A stretch of 45,015 nucleotides of DNA. Source: Asterionellopsis glacialis (Eukaryota > Bacillariophyta > Plagiogrammaphyceae > Rhaphoneidales > Asterionellopsidaceae). Position 1 is the first letter of the stretch. Every line of letters starts with the position of its first letter. Positions 12,801-23,096 of the stretch are shown here, in pieces. A program made the translations under genes and the position numbers. The notes under the pieces are model-generated. The model did no database searches, had not been told where the DNA came from, and saw nothing but the letters and a program-made list of their open reading frames with translations. The DNA is taken from NCBI GenBank assembly GCA_014885115.2, contig WKLE02002027.1, forward strand, positions 6,583 through 51,597. The letters run 5' to 3'.

Positions 12801-15363
12801 TAGCTCTTGCAATAAATTTGTTTGGGTATACAGAACAGCTATTGGTGTCTACTAGACTATCATTCCAAGCACAAGCGCATGGGGTGCGATTCGTATCTTT
12901 GTGGTAAGGACAAGTTTCATTCTTACCTGTAATCTTGCATTCTTCGGTTCCATGCGACATTTCTGTGAATCCTTCAGAACGATTGATGGCATCGAAAAAA
13001 AGCCAACCTGAAACACGAGTAAGAAGATGGAGGTCCCTTACTGGTTCTGTTATCCCTTCTTTTGCAAAAAGCGCCCGTGCTCTAACGTATGATGTTATCA
13101 CATTTTGTTCAAGCATTAAGGATTCCTGACTGATATCATCTAGCCAAGTTGGAAGTTCTCGAGTAATACTGACTGCAACTATAATACCGATTGCCGAGAG
13201 CGTTAGCAAAAGAGGAAGGCCAATTAGAATAATGATCCACCAGAATAAAGGAGACTTCACTGCATTCTTGCGCCGTTTAACCAACGAGCTGAAGACAAAT
13301 TTTGTTTCTTCGTGCCTAGTATTGTCCAAAACACTCGGTGACAAATTACTCCCAAGGTTGACTCGCGCCGGGCACGAGCCGCGGACAGGTAGTTTTGAAT
13401 CTTGAATGTGGCTATCTGGAGCCTGTTCTTCTTCGGGTATGCGATCTAAGGTGTTACTACTTGACGCTTCTGTCTCTGCGTCGTTGTTTACCAATTGTTC
13501 GTTTTCGCCAATAGGATAGAAGTGCCCAAATTCGTGCTGCCAAGCAACAGTGTTCTTCACTTCTGTTACAATAGGTCGTGCTACTCTGGATGGGCCATCT
13601 CCACTGAATCCTCTTATCATAAAGCGGAATTCAGATACAAGCAAAGTTATTTCCGAATTCGGGGTAAATCTGAGCAACGGCTCTTCTTTTTCTTCTTCGA
13701 ACTCGGCGGCATTCTCTACACCATCTGGGTCGTCAGCATTATTGACGATTCTCCGTGCTACAGTACTCATCCAGTTGAGAGGTCTGGTTAAGAAGATTGA
13801 CATGACGCAGATAAGCAAAAGGATAATCAAGATACCAGTAGAACCAACTACCAAAGTTCTCACTACCAGGCCTTCCACGTCTTCGTCAATTGAATCATAA
13901 ATTCTTTCCACAGAATCAAATATCGATTCTTGCACAGATAATATCATGACAAACTCTGGTGGATCTGAGACTGTCTCTTCAAACTCTGTCATCGCGACTG
14001 GATATGCCGATATCCATCGTCCTTCAACCTCAAAAACCTTTTTTGTGAATGCCTCGTCTATTTGGGATGATGTTTTTGGTGTTTCAAAATCAATTAGAGA
14101 TTTTATATCCTTTTCAAGGTCCACACCTAAGTTAAGCTCATCGATATGAATAGTTTCTGTAGCGATTGAGCTATCCCACTTCGACGAAGAAACTACAGTA
14201 CCATCGTCCCATCTTACAAGTGCAATGTCAGATGCGTTTCCGACAAGAACACCTTCCAAGATTTCTTCGATTCTCGAAATTGACACATCAATTAGAGTAC
14301 ATCCAATGAAATGGTCTGTTTTTCGATCAAACACAGCTTTTCCAAACGAAAGGAGCCAATTTCCCTCGAAAGCATCTGGATATGGCCCGACATTTAGTAC
14401 CTTCTCAGGGTTGAGAGCTTGGTCTCGGCACCAGCCCCGCTCTAATGGATTGTATTCTCGGCCTGGAACCATGGAATTTTCAGAATGGCAACGAGAAATA
14501 TCTTCATCTGTACCAAGTGGTTGGTTTGTGTATGGATTCTTCTCAGACAGCCAATTGCAGCCAATCGATGGGTATGAAGCAGTCCCATCAATTATTGTAG
14601 CAGGATAAACAACACTAGCACCAGCACCAGAATTTGCAAAAAAAACACCAATAAGCTCAATATCATCGTGGCTTTCATAAAGAGGTTTCAAGAAAACTTG
14701 GAGGTCTGCGGCCTTCTCGTAAAGATATTTGTTGGTCTCTGTGGGTTGAATTGCTCCCCCAGTAGTAAAATTGTTGTTTGCGGTCGAACAGTTCGAATGG
14801 AAGGTTTTCTCTGATGAATTTTGCTGTTTTGGATCACAAGCTCCTTGCATCATGTAAGCAGCATGTGCGGTACTAGTTTCAGTTCCAGAATACCACTCGT
14901 ACCGCTCTTGCATATGCTCTTCGAAGTTTTCGTCATTTATGTTAGCTATTATATCCCAATCAGCAGGTAAAGGCGGAGCGCGAAGCGGATAAATGTTATT
15001 CCCGGTGTCTATATCTCGAAAAGGAACATGGACATCAGATGAAAGATCGGTTAAATTTGGGTACCCTACTATTCGATCCTTTGTACCTTCTGTCAGCAGA
15101 GATGCTACACCTGACAACGACACGATTTTCCTAGTTATTGTTTCAGCGAGATATTTAGAAGACCCAAGGTTTTGTATGACTTGGTCTTGAAGGGCCAGTC
15201 GAGCGTCTGATTTCATGTGTTGTCCACAAATTTTTGTCGCAATCGTTGCTATCATCATTACTAGACCAATGGCTAGTACACTCGTTGTCCCAAAAGAAAC
15301 AAACAACTGCGACCGAAGCGAATAATGCGGCTTGAGGCACATTTTGTGCAAAATCTTACTCAT
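9841..15363 (-). CDS. Double-Cache, HAMP, TPR and VWA-like transmembrane receptor
   Basis: Two exons: 15363-11650 and 11568-9841, with a phase-0 GTAAGT-TTAG intron of 81 bp. The product is 1813 residues. The start is the ATG at 15363; the frame is open only to a TTG further upstream. TM1 is at about 18-44, followed by an extracytoplasmic dCache-like domain. TM2 is at about 496-525 with a HAMP-like stretch and a polar linker. TM3 is at about 704-735. A second dCache-like domain carries the RCRDWY pattern and is Cys-rich near its start. A hydrophobic stretch at about 1214-1257 (TM4) spans the intron. The cytoplasmic end has TPR-like helices (about 1280-1480) and a VWA-like fold (from about 1597). 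Where VWA domains normally carry the DxSxS metal site, this one reads CIGHNQC, so the metal site looks lost. Ligand sensing at the plasma membrane is inferred. The true C-terminus probably lies 51 codons further on in another frame. Confidence 0.8.
11569..11649 (-). other. Intron of the Cache receptor gene
   Basis: On the minus strand the donor is TAC|GTAAGT (intron base 1 at 11649) and the acceptor is TTGTTAG|GTT (exon 2 from 11568). Both junctions are phase 0, and the join runs through the fourth hydrophobic segment, giving SFIVSY-VAISIT. The length is 81 bp. Confidence 0.85.
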
Positions 15364-15775
15364 ATTGGAAAGATGCGAAAATAGTTCGGAACAAATTGAA
15401 ATGATGACAAGCAAATACAAACTTCAGCAACATAACGTGTCCGGATCTCTAGAGTGCATGAACTTGTCTGGCTTGGTAGCGGAGACTTTGCATAAGTTCC
15501 AATCGTTAAAAATGTGAAACTCTAAGAAGTTGTGTAGTCCCATACAGGTACAGGCATGCAGCATCCGTTGTTTTGGAGCATGACTGGGCTCAGGGCGTTC
15601 ATATTATCTCTCATGTTGCTGAAAGAGAGAGAAAAGCAGAACTCGAGAAGCCCGGTGGGCGGATGGATCAACTGACAATGTTATTGCTCAAATCACGGCG
15701 GACCCCATCTTGGAAAAAACTTAACGTGAGTGTCTGGAATGATGACGTAGTATACATGGTACACAAATAACATGC

Positions 15776-15850
15776 ACCAGGTACCTGGTAATCATACTAC
15801 CTGGTATATTTATACTCCATCATATAGCAAAATAAGTCATCTACCAGGTA
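15776..15850. repeat. Cluster of TACCAGGTA/TACCTGGTA motifs
   Basis: ACCAGGTACCTGGT at 15776-15789 is a perfect 14-bp palindrome and contains TACCTGGTA at 15782-15790. Further copies lie at 15798-15806 and 15842-15850. A fourth copy in this intergenic region is at 16013-16021. The motif recurs in three other 5' flanks of the window. Confidence 0.7.
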
Positions 15851-16115
15851 AGCTTGAAGTTGATGCGAAATATTATGATAATACTGAATGACACGAGTAT
15901 TACCAAAACAGTAGAAAAGACTATTTCTTCTGGTATTTGAAAACATCTTTATATTAAAATAGACTTTATAACGATATTATGATATCCATGTGCATAAATG
16001 ACGCTAACGGGTTACCAGGTAGCGTTTTACCTGTACTAATATTGAATATTTTCTACTAGTAATTTCACGTGTATTGGAGGATCAAGAGAACAAGAACAGT
16101 ACTGTACGTGTTAAT

Positions 16116-16136
16116 TACTACTATAAAATAGTAGTA
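16116..16136. repeat. 8-bp inverted repeat
   Basis: TACTACTA at 16116-16123 pairs with TAGTAGTA at 16129-16136 across a five-base A/T loop. Confidence 0.7.
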
Positions 16137-16160
16137 AAAAATAGTACTTGAGTTTTACTC

Positions 16161-16199
16161 TAGTAAAATGAATCTAAACGGTTAGATTCATTTTTACTA
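16161..16199. repeat. 17-bp near-perfect hairpin
   Basis: The arm at 16161-16177 is the reverse complement of 16182-16199 except for one extra T, with the four-base loop ACGG. Part of the right arm (GGTTAGATTCAT) is repeated at about 16231, next to a second copy of AATGACGCTAAC. The layout suggests a small inverted-repeat element or its remnant. Confidence 0.65.
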
Positions 16200-16360
16200 G
16201 TAGAACTCCATATTAGCAAAATGACGCTAACCGGTTAGATTCATCCTGAAAACAGGGCGAAATAACGCGAAATTTCTGCGCATGGATATGGTTGTTTCTA
16301 TTACATTATTTTTAATAGATCGTACCTGTATATCTTGTACACAACTCTTACGTTTCCTCA

Positions 16361-16414
16361 GGGTTCTCATCTCTCTAGAGAGACTAGTCTCTCTAGTCTC
16401 TCTAGAGAGAACCC
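16361..16414. promoter_or_regulatory. Paired CTCTCTAGAGAG palindromes, 5' of the oxygenase gene
   Basis: Two perfect 12-bp palindromes, CTCTCTAGAGAG, lie at 16371-16382 and 16398-16409. They are enclosed by inverted GGGTTCTC (16361-16368) and GAGAACCC (16407-16414). They lie 170-215 bp before the oxygenase start codon. A role in transcription is inferred from recurrence in other 5' flanks of this window. Confidence 0.45.
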
Positions 16415-16585
16415 GTACCGAAGGACTACCGATGTTCAAACGATTAACGTGGTATTCGTACGGTCTGCTCATCCAGCATTGAAACTTTCTTGCACACTGA
16501 ATTCAATCAGAACAGTTCGAAAGAGGTACCTTACAAAAAAAGAAAAGCAGAAAAGGGGCGTAGAGCTGAGGGGCAATTTGATTGA

Positions 16586-17629
16586 ATGACACCACATTAT
16601 TGTATTAGTTTCTCGGCACTCCACATTGTTTTAATATTTTTTTCAACCTGTTCTGCAATCACAACTACAACCATAAAAAGAATGGACAATAACAAACCTT
16701 TCATACCGCTGATTCATATTCCTTCGGAAATCGATATTAAAAGTTCGACAATACAACCATCTTCGACAGAACTTGCAAAATCTATTGTTGATGCACTGCA
16801 AACTAGCGGTTTTCTCATGATTACTACACCACTGTTGTCTTTGGAATTACAAATGAGTGCACTTCAAGATGCAACTAAAATTTTAGAGCAAGTAGAAAAC
16901 AAAGGACGTGGTATCATTGTACACCCAACAGATCCAAAAACATATTTGATGCTTCACTCATCAAGGGAATGTCAATCCGCATCACCCATTCTTACTGAAT
17001 ATTACGAAGCTCTTCAATCTACCAAAATGACAGTCCTTCAACTTATTGCTATTGGACTTGATCTAGATCCATCCTACTTTGCCAAACTACATGATGAACA
17101 TAATGATACATTGAGACTTATAAGATATTGGCCCGGTACAGAGCAAACTGGAAACCGGTGTAAAGAGCATTCAGATTATGGGACTGTGACACTTTTATCG
17201 ACAGACGGTGTGTCAGGATTACAAGCCTTTCATCAAGGGGAATGGGTACCTGTCCCACATGTCAAGGGTGCGGTAGTAGTGAACATTGGAAGTTTACTAA
17301 GTAGTTGGACTGGGGGGAGTCTTTTAGCTACCTTGCATCGTGTTGCAGGTCCAGCATCCAAGGGAAGTAAGCATGGTTGTGACATTCACAAAACTCTATT
17401 GGAAGCCGTATCTAGACCACGTACATCGATTGCATTCTTTTCAGATCCAAATGAAGGAGTTGCCGCATCACTCGAGGAGGGCAGTGACAGCAGTGAGCTG
17501 ACAGATGCTTTAAGTGGAATGAGTGTAGCCGAATACATCAAATGGAGAAGTGGTGGTAGTGGTGATGATCGCAGCGGTGTGAAGTTTACAAAGGAGGAGG
17601 AGAAAAGAGTTGAAGAAAATTCGGCTTGA
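16586..17629 (+). CDS. 2-oxoglutarate/Fe(II) dioxygenase, isopenicillin-N-synthase-like
   Basis: A single exon of 347 residues starting at the ATG at 16586. The N-terminus (about 1-25) is hydrophobic and ends at TCSA, compatible with a signal peptide or anchor. It lacks the ASAF-type motif of diatom plastid import. A DIOX_N-like region covers about 35-150. The catalytic double-stranded beta helix contains the iron ligands H195 and D197 (EHSDYG) and H251 (TLHRV). The 2-oxoglutarate-binding pair R279 and S281 (RTS) is also present. All canonical ligands are therefore intact, and length and order fit the plant-type 2OG oxygenase (DOXC) and IPNS family. The substrate cannot be deduced. The gene converges with the Prp2 gene, 172 bp away. 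Confidence 0.85.
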   Translation: MTPHYCISFSALHIVLIFFSTCSAITTTTIKRMDNNKPFIPLIHIPSEIDIKSSTIQPSSTELAKSIVDALQTSGFLMITTPLLSLELQMSALQDATKILEQVENKGRGIIVHPTDPKTYLMLHSSRECQSASPILTEYYEALQSTKMTVLQLIAIGLDLDPSYFAKLHDEHNDTLRLIRYWPGTEQTGNRCKEHSDYGTVTLLSTDGVSGLQAFHQGEWVPVPHVKGAVVVNIGSLLSSWTGGSLLATLHRVAGPASKGSKHGCDIHKTLLEAVSRPRTSIAFFSDPNEGVAASLEEGSDSSELTDALSGMSVAEYIKWRSGGSGDDRSGVKFTKEEEKRVEENSA

Positions 17630-17801
17630 TCTCCTTGTGGTGTAACAGCCAATAAATCCGGAGAAAATGCAGAGAAACATCTGTTTTAGATTTTGAATTA
17701 TATTGAAATTGTTTTGATATGATTTACAACTTTCTTTGGTCTAGTATGGTCTTGTTGGCAAATAGATTTCCCGGTGCTTGGTGGTCAATACTAATAATGA
17801 A

Positions 17802-20800
17802 CTACCTCCCTTTCCGTGACTTTGGCATTTTCTTACTTCGTGTTTCTTCTACATCAGATTCCTGGTAGTAATGTGGAGCAAGTTCTAACAACCAACTAGA
17901 TTCGATTGGCGCCACTTGACGCATGTACTCTTTGGTGGTGAAGGCAAGTTCAAAATAGACAAGCCATTGAGGTGGCTCCTCTTCCTTTGCCAAGACCGAT
18001 GAAGGATGAATGTATACTGTTTTTCGCTGTTTGACTGTTTGATAATCACCGGAACGTCCGAGCTTTGCAGTATTGTAAAAGAAACCAGCTGTTATTGATT
18101 TGAGTACTGCATCATTGTCATCAGGCTTGGATGCTGTTTGGTCGATTTCGACTCGTTCGCAGAGCCCTTCTAATTGCTCTCTGATGTCCCGGGCTTTCTT
18201 GATATTCTTTACCTGCACGTAATTCTCAAAACACCATTGGGGACTAAAATCTGTTGCTGCCCACTCGCTATAGCACCGCAAGAGGGAAATATGGTCTCCG
18301 CCCCCACCACGGGCAAAATTCATCCTTGCAGTATCGGCATGCACAGCCTTCTCTTTGGGTCGGTAAAATACAGACGCTCCTAATGATAACATTGCTACTG
18401 TTGATAGTACCTCCGATACGCATTCGAACTTTTCCGAAGCAATTACACTTTTGCTTAACATGGGCTCTAATGGAAACTCTGCCATCCTTCGACCAAGTTT
18501 CGTCAATTCCCCTCGATCATTTAAAGCTCCCAACGCATATAATTGTTCAAGCGCCCGAATTAAGGCATCCGCTGGTGGGCTGTCCATGAAGTCGAAATGA
18601 AGCAAATCGTTGATTCCAAGGCTTTTTAGCATTAGTACCACGTTACCCATGTTTGTCCGCATGATTTCGGGTACAGTGTTGGCTTCCAGCTCGTGCTGAA
18701 AACTCCATGCTGTGAACAAGCGAAAGCATTTTCCTGGTTGAGTTCTACCAGCTCTTCCAGCACGTTGGTTTGCTGCAGCTTGTGAAACAGGCGTTACGAC
18801 CAAGGATTCCATGCCTGATCGTGCATTAAATGATTTCTGCTTGTTGAAACCAGTGTCGATCACATAGCAAATTCCATCGATCGTGAGACTTGTCTCAGCA
18901 ATGTTTGTTGCAAGTACTACCTTTCTTGCACCCTTTGGTGTCTTTTCAAATATCTTTGCTTGCTGATCAGACGGAAGATTTGCATAGATAGGGCAAACTA
19001 TAAGCTCTTTGATTCTTGATCCTAGGTTACGTGCCCGCTGGGTTAAAATTTCAGCTGCAGTTTCAATTTCTTCCTGACCCGTCAAGAAGACTAGAACATC
19101 ACCATTTAAAGGCTGTGACACATGAATTTGTAATACCGTCACGACAGCTGCATCGACATAGTCAGCTTCGGGAGCTTTGGTGTAGTAAATATCGACGGGG
19201 AACATTCGACCAGGAATCATAAAAATGGATGCATCATCAAAGTATTTTGAGAATTTTTCAGCATCAAGTGTTGCACTACTAATAATGAGCCTCAAGTCTT
19301 CACGGAACCGAACAATATCTTTCACCAAACCAAAGAGGATATCTGTGTGCAATGTACGTTCATGAGCTTCATCAATTATAAGACAGGAATAGGACGCAAG
19401 ATCTGGTTCATTCAGAATTTCTCGCAACAACATTCCATCTGTCATATATTTAAGTATAGTTTTCGGACCTGTCCGATCTTCAAATCGAATGGAGTACCCA
19501 ACTTCATGTCCCAAACCAACATTCATTTCAGTTGCTACACGAGCAGCCACACTCATAGCTGCGACACGACGGGGTTGAGTACACCCAATCATACCAAGTT
19601 CACTGTAACCAACTTCATGCAGAAACTGTGGAATTTGTGTTGTTTTCCCTGAACCAGTTTCACCCACAAGAACTAGAACTTGATGATCTTTAACTGCTGC
19701 TAAAAATTCTTCTCGATATGGAAAGACGGGCAATTTCTTACGTCCTGCTAAAATCTTTTGGTGAGGGGTCATGGGTTGTTTTTCTAACGCTAGTTTCGAT
19801 ACATCACTTTGCACTGAAGAAGCGTCATCATCTGACATTCTACTACTAGCACTGCAACCCTCTGACCTTTTGTGATTGTGGCGACGATGTTTCTTATCTC
19901 GATTGTCGTATCCTTTTTGTGTATCTTGAACTACGAAATCAATTTGATCTTCAAAAACAAGATCGTATTCTTTTTCTGGTGCAGCCTTGCTACCCTTCTT
20001 ACGGCCACCAGCAATAGCTGATGCCTTTCTTGTTTGTGATTCTTCCCATAATTCTTGTTCTGTCTTTTCCCCCTTGGTTTCGACATATCGAGATGTTAGC
20101 AATGCTTTATTTTGATCCGCCTTGGTACCCTTCTCTTCGTCATATTCATCTGGCAATCGATAGAATCCATCATTCTGATCTAGATCAGCATCATCATTGT
20201 CCCGTTCCTTGGCCATACTAAGGATCTTTCTTGACATTTCTATTCGTTTACGTTCATGCTTGGTTAACTTTTGTCCTTGAAATAATTGTTCTTCATCTTC
20301 CAAGGATTTTTCTAATAGTTTCAATTCTCGCTCTTCACGCTTTTTCAAATACACTCTACGACTTTCTTCTCGAAGGCGATCCATAGACATTTGTTTCCCC
20401 GTAGCTTCGTCAATCACCTTTTCACCTCTCATTAGTCGTTTTTCAGCATCTAGTCGTTTCTGTAGTGCTGTTGCATCTTCAGTTTTAGCGTCGACATCAT
20501 CTTCATTGTGCTTATTGAATGTTTTTGTTTTAGATTTATCCCGTTCGGATAATCGTTGTGCAAATTCATCACGTTCTTTCAAATCACGTTCACGATCTAA
20601 TTCAGCTTGTTCTTCTGCTGTCAGCTTCGAAGAAGCAGATGATTTATTCTTACCCTGTAAATCATCGTCATCATCTCCATGCTGATACTGTTCTTCTTGT
20701 CTCCGTCTTCGTTCTTCTTCTACTTTAGATCTTACAACTACATGAGAATCCGAAGAATCACTTTCACCATCATCGTCACTATAGTCTCTGCGTCTTGCAC

Positions 20801-21317
20801 GTCGTTGTTTCTTCTTTTCTTTCAAACGTTCCTTCTTGTCACGTTTCTTTTTACTTTGAGATGACGTTGATGTTGTCACTACAGAAGACGCTGCTCGTTT
20901 TTTCTTTTTTGCAGTGGCTGCTGCTTTTGTTGTTTCAATATCTACAATACTAGGACTAGGATCTTCTTCCTCTACCAACTGATAGGTGGATGCCTTTTTT
21001 AATAAATCTGCATTTGTTACTTTGTGTTGTTGTTGGTGTTTTGATGGTTGCCCTGTTGCTGTCGCCGTGCGTGCAGCGGAATTGTTGCCATGACATTTCT
21101 GATACAATGAATTTGCAAATTTGGTAAGATCTGTAGCATTTCCACTAGTAGGTTGAACACCACCTTGATGTAACACATTGACTATATCCGAAGGTTTACT
21201 TGATGATTTGGATGCCACAGACACTAAATAACTTGCAAGAGCTGAATCTGCAAATCCAATTAAATTATGCAACTCATCGGAGCACCATGTTCGTGCTGAA
21301 GATGTTGTTGATGGCAT
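17802..21317 (-). CDS. DHX16: Pre-mRNA-splicing DEAH-box ATPase, Prp2/DHX16 type
   Basis: A single exon of 1171 residues from the ATG at 21317; the frame runs to a TTG at 21443 without another ATG. The first 530 residues are charged, with Lys/Arg/Glu-rich coiled segments, as in DHX16. The helicase core has motif I GETGSGKT at 552-559, motif II DEAH at 649-652, SAT shortly after, and motif VI QRAGRAGR at 851-858. Winged-helix, ratchet and OB-fold regions of the DEAH/RHA family follow to the C-terminus. Prp2/DHX16 remodels the activated spliceosome before the first catalytic step. The Prp2/DHX16 assignment over Prp22, Prp16 or Prp43 rests on the N-terminal character and on the C-terminal pattern around FTTKEYMRQV. 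A sister DEAH family member remains possible. Confidence 0.87.
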   Translation of the reverse strand: MPSTTSSARTWCSDELHNLIGFADSALASYLVSVASKSSSKPSDIVNVLHQGGVQPTSGNATDLTKFANSLYQKCHGNNSAARTATATGQPSKHQQQHKVTNADLLKKASTYQLVEEEDPSPSIVDIETTKAAATAKKKKRAASSVVTTSTSSQSKKKRDKKERLKEKKKQRRARRRDYSDDDGESDSSDSHVVVRSKVEEERRRRQEEQYQHGDDDDDLQGKNKSSASSKLTAEEQAELDRERDLKERDEFAQRLSERDKSKTKTFNKHNEDDVDAKTEDATALQKRLDAEKRLMRGEKVIDEATGKQMSMDRLREESRRVYLKKREERELKLLEKSLEDEEQLFQGQKLTKHERKRIEMSRKILSMAKERDNDDADLDQNDGFYRLPDEYDEEKGTKADQNKALLTSRYVETKGEKTEQELWEESQTRKASAIAGGRKKGSKAAPEKEYDLVFEDQIDFVVQDTQKGYDNRDKKHRRHNHKRSEGCSASSRMSDDDASSVQSDVSKLALEKQPMTPHQKILAGRKKLPVFPYREEFLAAVKDHQVLVLVGETGSGKTTQIPQFLHEVGYSELGMIGCTQPRRVAAMSVAARVATEMNVGLGHEVGYSIRFEDRTGPKTILKYMTDGMLLREILNEPDLASYSCLIIDEAHERTLHTDILFGLVKDIVRFREDLRLIISSATLDAEKFSKYFDDASIFMIPGRMFPVDIYYTKAPEADYVDAAVVTVLQIHVSQPLNGDVLVFLTGQEEIETAAEILTQRARNLGSRIKELIVCPIYANLPSDQQAKIFEKTPKGARKVVLATNIAETSLTIDGICYVIDTGFNKQKSFNARSGMESLVVTPVSQAAANQRAGRAGRTQPGKCFRLFTAWSFQHELEANTVPEIMRTNMGNVVLMLKSLGINDLLHFDFMDSPPADALIRALEQLYALGALNDRGELTKLGRRMAEFPLEPMLSKSVIASEKFECVSEVLSTVAMLSLGASVFYRPKEKAVHADTARMNFARGGGGDHISLLRCYSEWAATDFSPQWCFENYVQVKNIKKARDIREQLEGLCERVEIDQTASKPDDNDAVLKSITAGFFYNTAKLGRSGDYQTVKQRKTVYIHPSSVLAKEEEPPQWLVYFELAFTTKEYMRQVAPIESSWLLELAPHYYQESDVEETRSKKMPKSRKGR

Positions 21318-21656
21318 GATTGAAATTTCTAATCGCTGTCTTTTGCTTTTATTTTTTGTCCTTTCCTCTTTGATCTTGTCGCTTCCTAATGTAATTGAAT
21401 TATTGAAAATAAACGCCAAAGAAATCTTTACAAGTTTGGACAATAAAGTAAGTCTCTTTTTAGATTCGGTCTGTAGCCTTTTTTACTCGGTATTCTTTCC
21501 TTTCTTCTTTTGCGCTCTATGTTTCGGTCCCACAGTTGAGAGTGGAGTCGGGTAACACTGTCTGTGCAAACCACTGGCACTGCAGTGATGATTGGTGATC
21601 TTTTGATCTGAGATCAAGTTCACTCTTTCCAACTTGACAATGTTGAGTAAGACCAG

Positions 21657-21720
21657 TACCAGGTATTGAAGTAGCTGGCAGTCCTCTACCAGGTAGGACT
21701 ATGACTACCAGTACCTGGTA
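21657..21720. repeat. Three TACCAGGTA/TACCTGGTA copies
   Basis: TACCAGGTA is at 21657-21665 and 21687-21695, and the reverse complement TACCTGGTA is at 21712-21720. All lie in the 5' flank of the Prp2-like gene, about 340-400 bp before its start codon. Confidence 0.7.
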
Positions 21721-21943
21721 AATAGTCCTAGTCCTAATGAACTCAGACTGCTGTGAACCAACGGAACAGAACGGACACAGCGGACCCATGGCACTTCCAA
21801 GAAGTTCAGTCTATCAGTGAGAGCTAAGACTAAAAACTACTGACTGACTGTCTGTCTGTACGAGTACTCGCTCCAGGACTGGTCAGTTCAGAGTAGGACA
21901 AGCTACCAGAGACTACGGTAGTCAATTTCCTAACGAATAATGT

Positions 21944-22033
21944 TTTAACTACTTTTTAACGGTTGATTTATAATGGAAAGAACAGAATCTTACTCATATC
22001 TCAATTATCTGATTTAACTACTTTTTAACGGTT
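21944..22033. repeat. 21-bp direct repeat, 48 bp apart
   Basis: The same 21 bases, beginning TTTAACTAC and ending TAACGGTT, occur at 21944-21964 and 22013-22033. The 48 bp between them have no evident inverted ends, so a target-site duplication is only one reading. Confidence 0.75.
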
Positions 22034-23096
22034 ACTGACAGAACGGCAATCTCAAACGACTACAGGAGAGTTCGTATCATATAAAAAAAACATTATGGAA
22101 TCCCGGTCTGCAGGAAATTCTCTTTTGCCGTTTATTGATGATTCATAAATAATTTCGAAATTTTATTGATATGTTCGACCCACTTTTTTGGATGCTGGTC
22201 TTGCAGATATAAAAGGTTGATTATCGATTATTAGAATTTTTCCTCTCTTGCTTTTATGTGTATGTACAGTACTAGGTTCTTCTAGGACCTACATGTATTT
22301 TCGTCTACGGGCAGTGTTAAGTGATGATGATCCAGCAAAGTGTATTTTCTTTTATGTGCATTTGTAAGGTGAATCGAATACTTAAAGGTAAGTACCATCT
22401 TTTGCGTTTCCCAGATAGTTTTTAAAAATCAATCACTCATGATACAAAATACCTTTTTCATTTATTTTTTTTAGACCTTGGGGGTAGCTTTCATTCCTTG
22501 TATGACTGAACAAATTTCTGGCCATTCCGGGGGGTAATGTACAGTACCTTGAAAACTTTTCATCCAATCTTTCATTAAAAAATTAACAAGTGTAGTGTGT
22601 GTATCGTATGATTAAGAATACATTTACCCGTAGAACGTACAGAATTTCCAAAAAATTATAATTTTTCATGTACCCGTATATACTTGATAGATTTTAATAG
22701 ATAGGTATGGATCAAAACATATAAATAAATCAGATCTTGGAGGGAATACATATTTCTGTGGTTCTGAAACAAGACCCATCAGGTTACAGTATTACATTGA
22801 TAAAAATTAGCAATAACGGAGATCCAAATTGATGGTTCACCAAAAAACCTCAACGGATAAAAGAAAAATTGGTCAGCACAGTTTGCACGATCATCAAATC
22901 CTGCTTGAAGATTGAAAATTCGTCTCCAGGTCTGGGTAGAACAAGCTGAAAAAGTATTACTTTTTATCTTTCTTCATAATTTTTCAAACCTAACTATTGT
23001 AAAAGTTTGATCGAGTACCACCGTACATTAGTTTTATCCCAGGCATTGTTGTACAACTTATTTATCTCATTTTACACAAAAGAAAACAAACAAACG

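Larger units (their letters stand above)
15364..16585. other. Divergent promoter region between receptor and oxygenase genes
   Basis: About 1.2 kb between two genes transcribed away from each other. It is AT-rich and unusually dense in short inverted repeats. It holds four TACCAGGTA/TACCTGGTA copies, a 14-bp palindrome at 15776-15789, hairpins at 16116-16136 and 16161-16199, a repeated AAATGACGCTAAC segment (15996 and 16218), and two CTCTCTAGAGAG palindromes at 16371-16409. No coding region is supported. Confidence 0.6.
21318..23096. other. Divergent promoter region between Prp2 and the 154-aa gene
   Basis: About 1.8 kb without a supported gene. It contains three TACCAGGTA/TACCTGGTA copies at 21657, 21687 and 21712, close to the helicase side. 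A 21-bp exact direct repeat occurs at 21944-21964 and 22013-22033. Several GTACAGTAC-like words and long AT-rich stretches lie towards 22900. I see no RNA gene. Confidence 0.5.
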
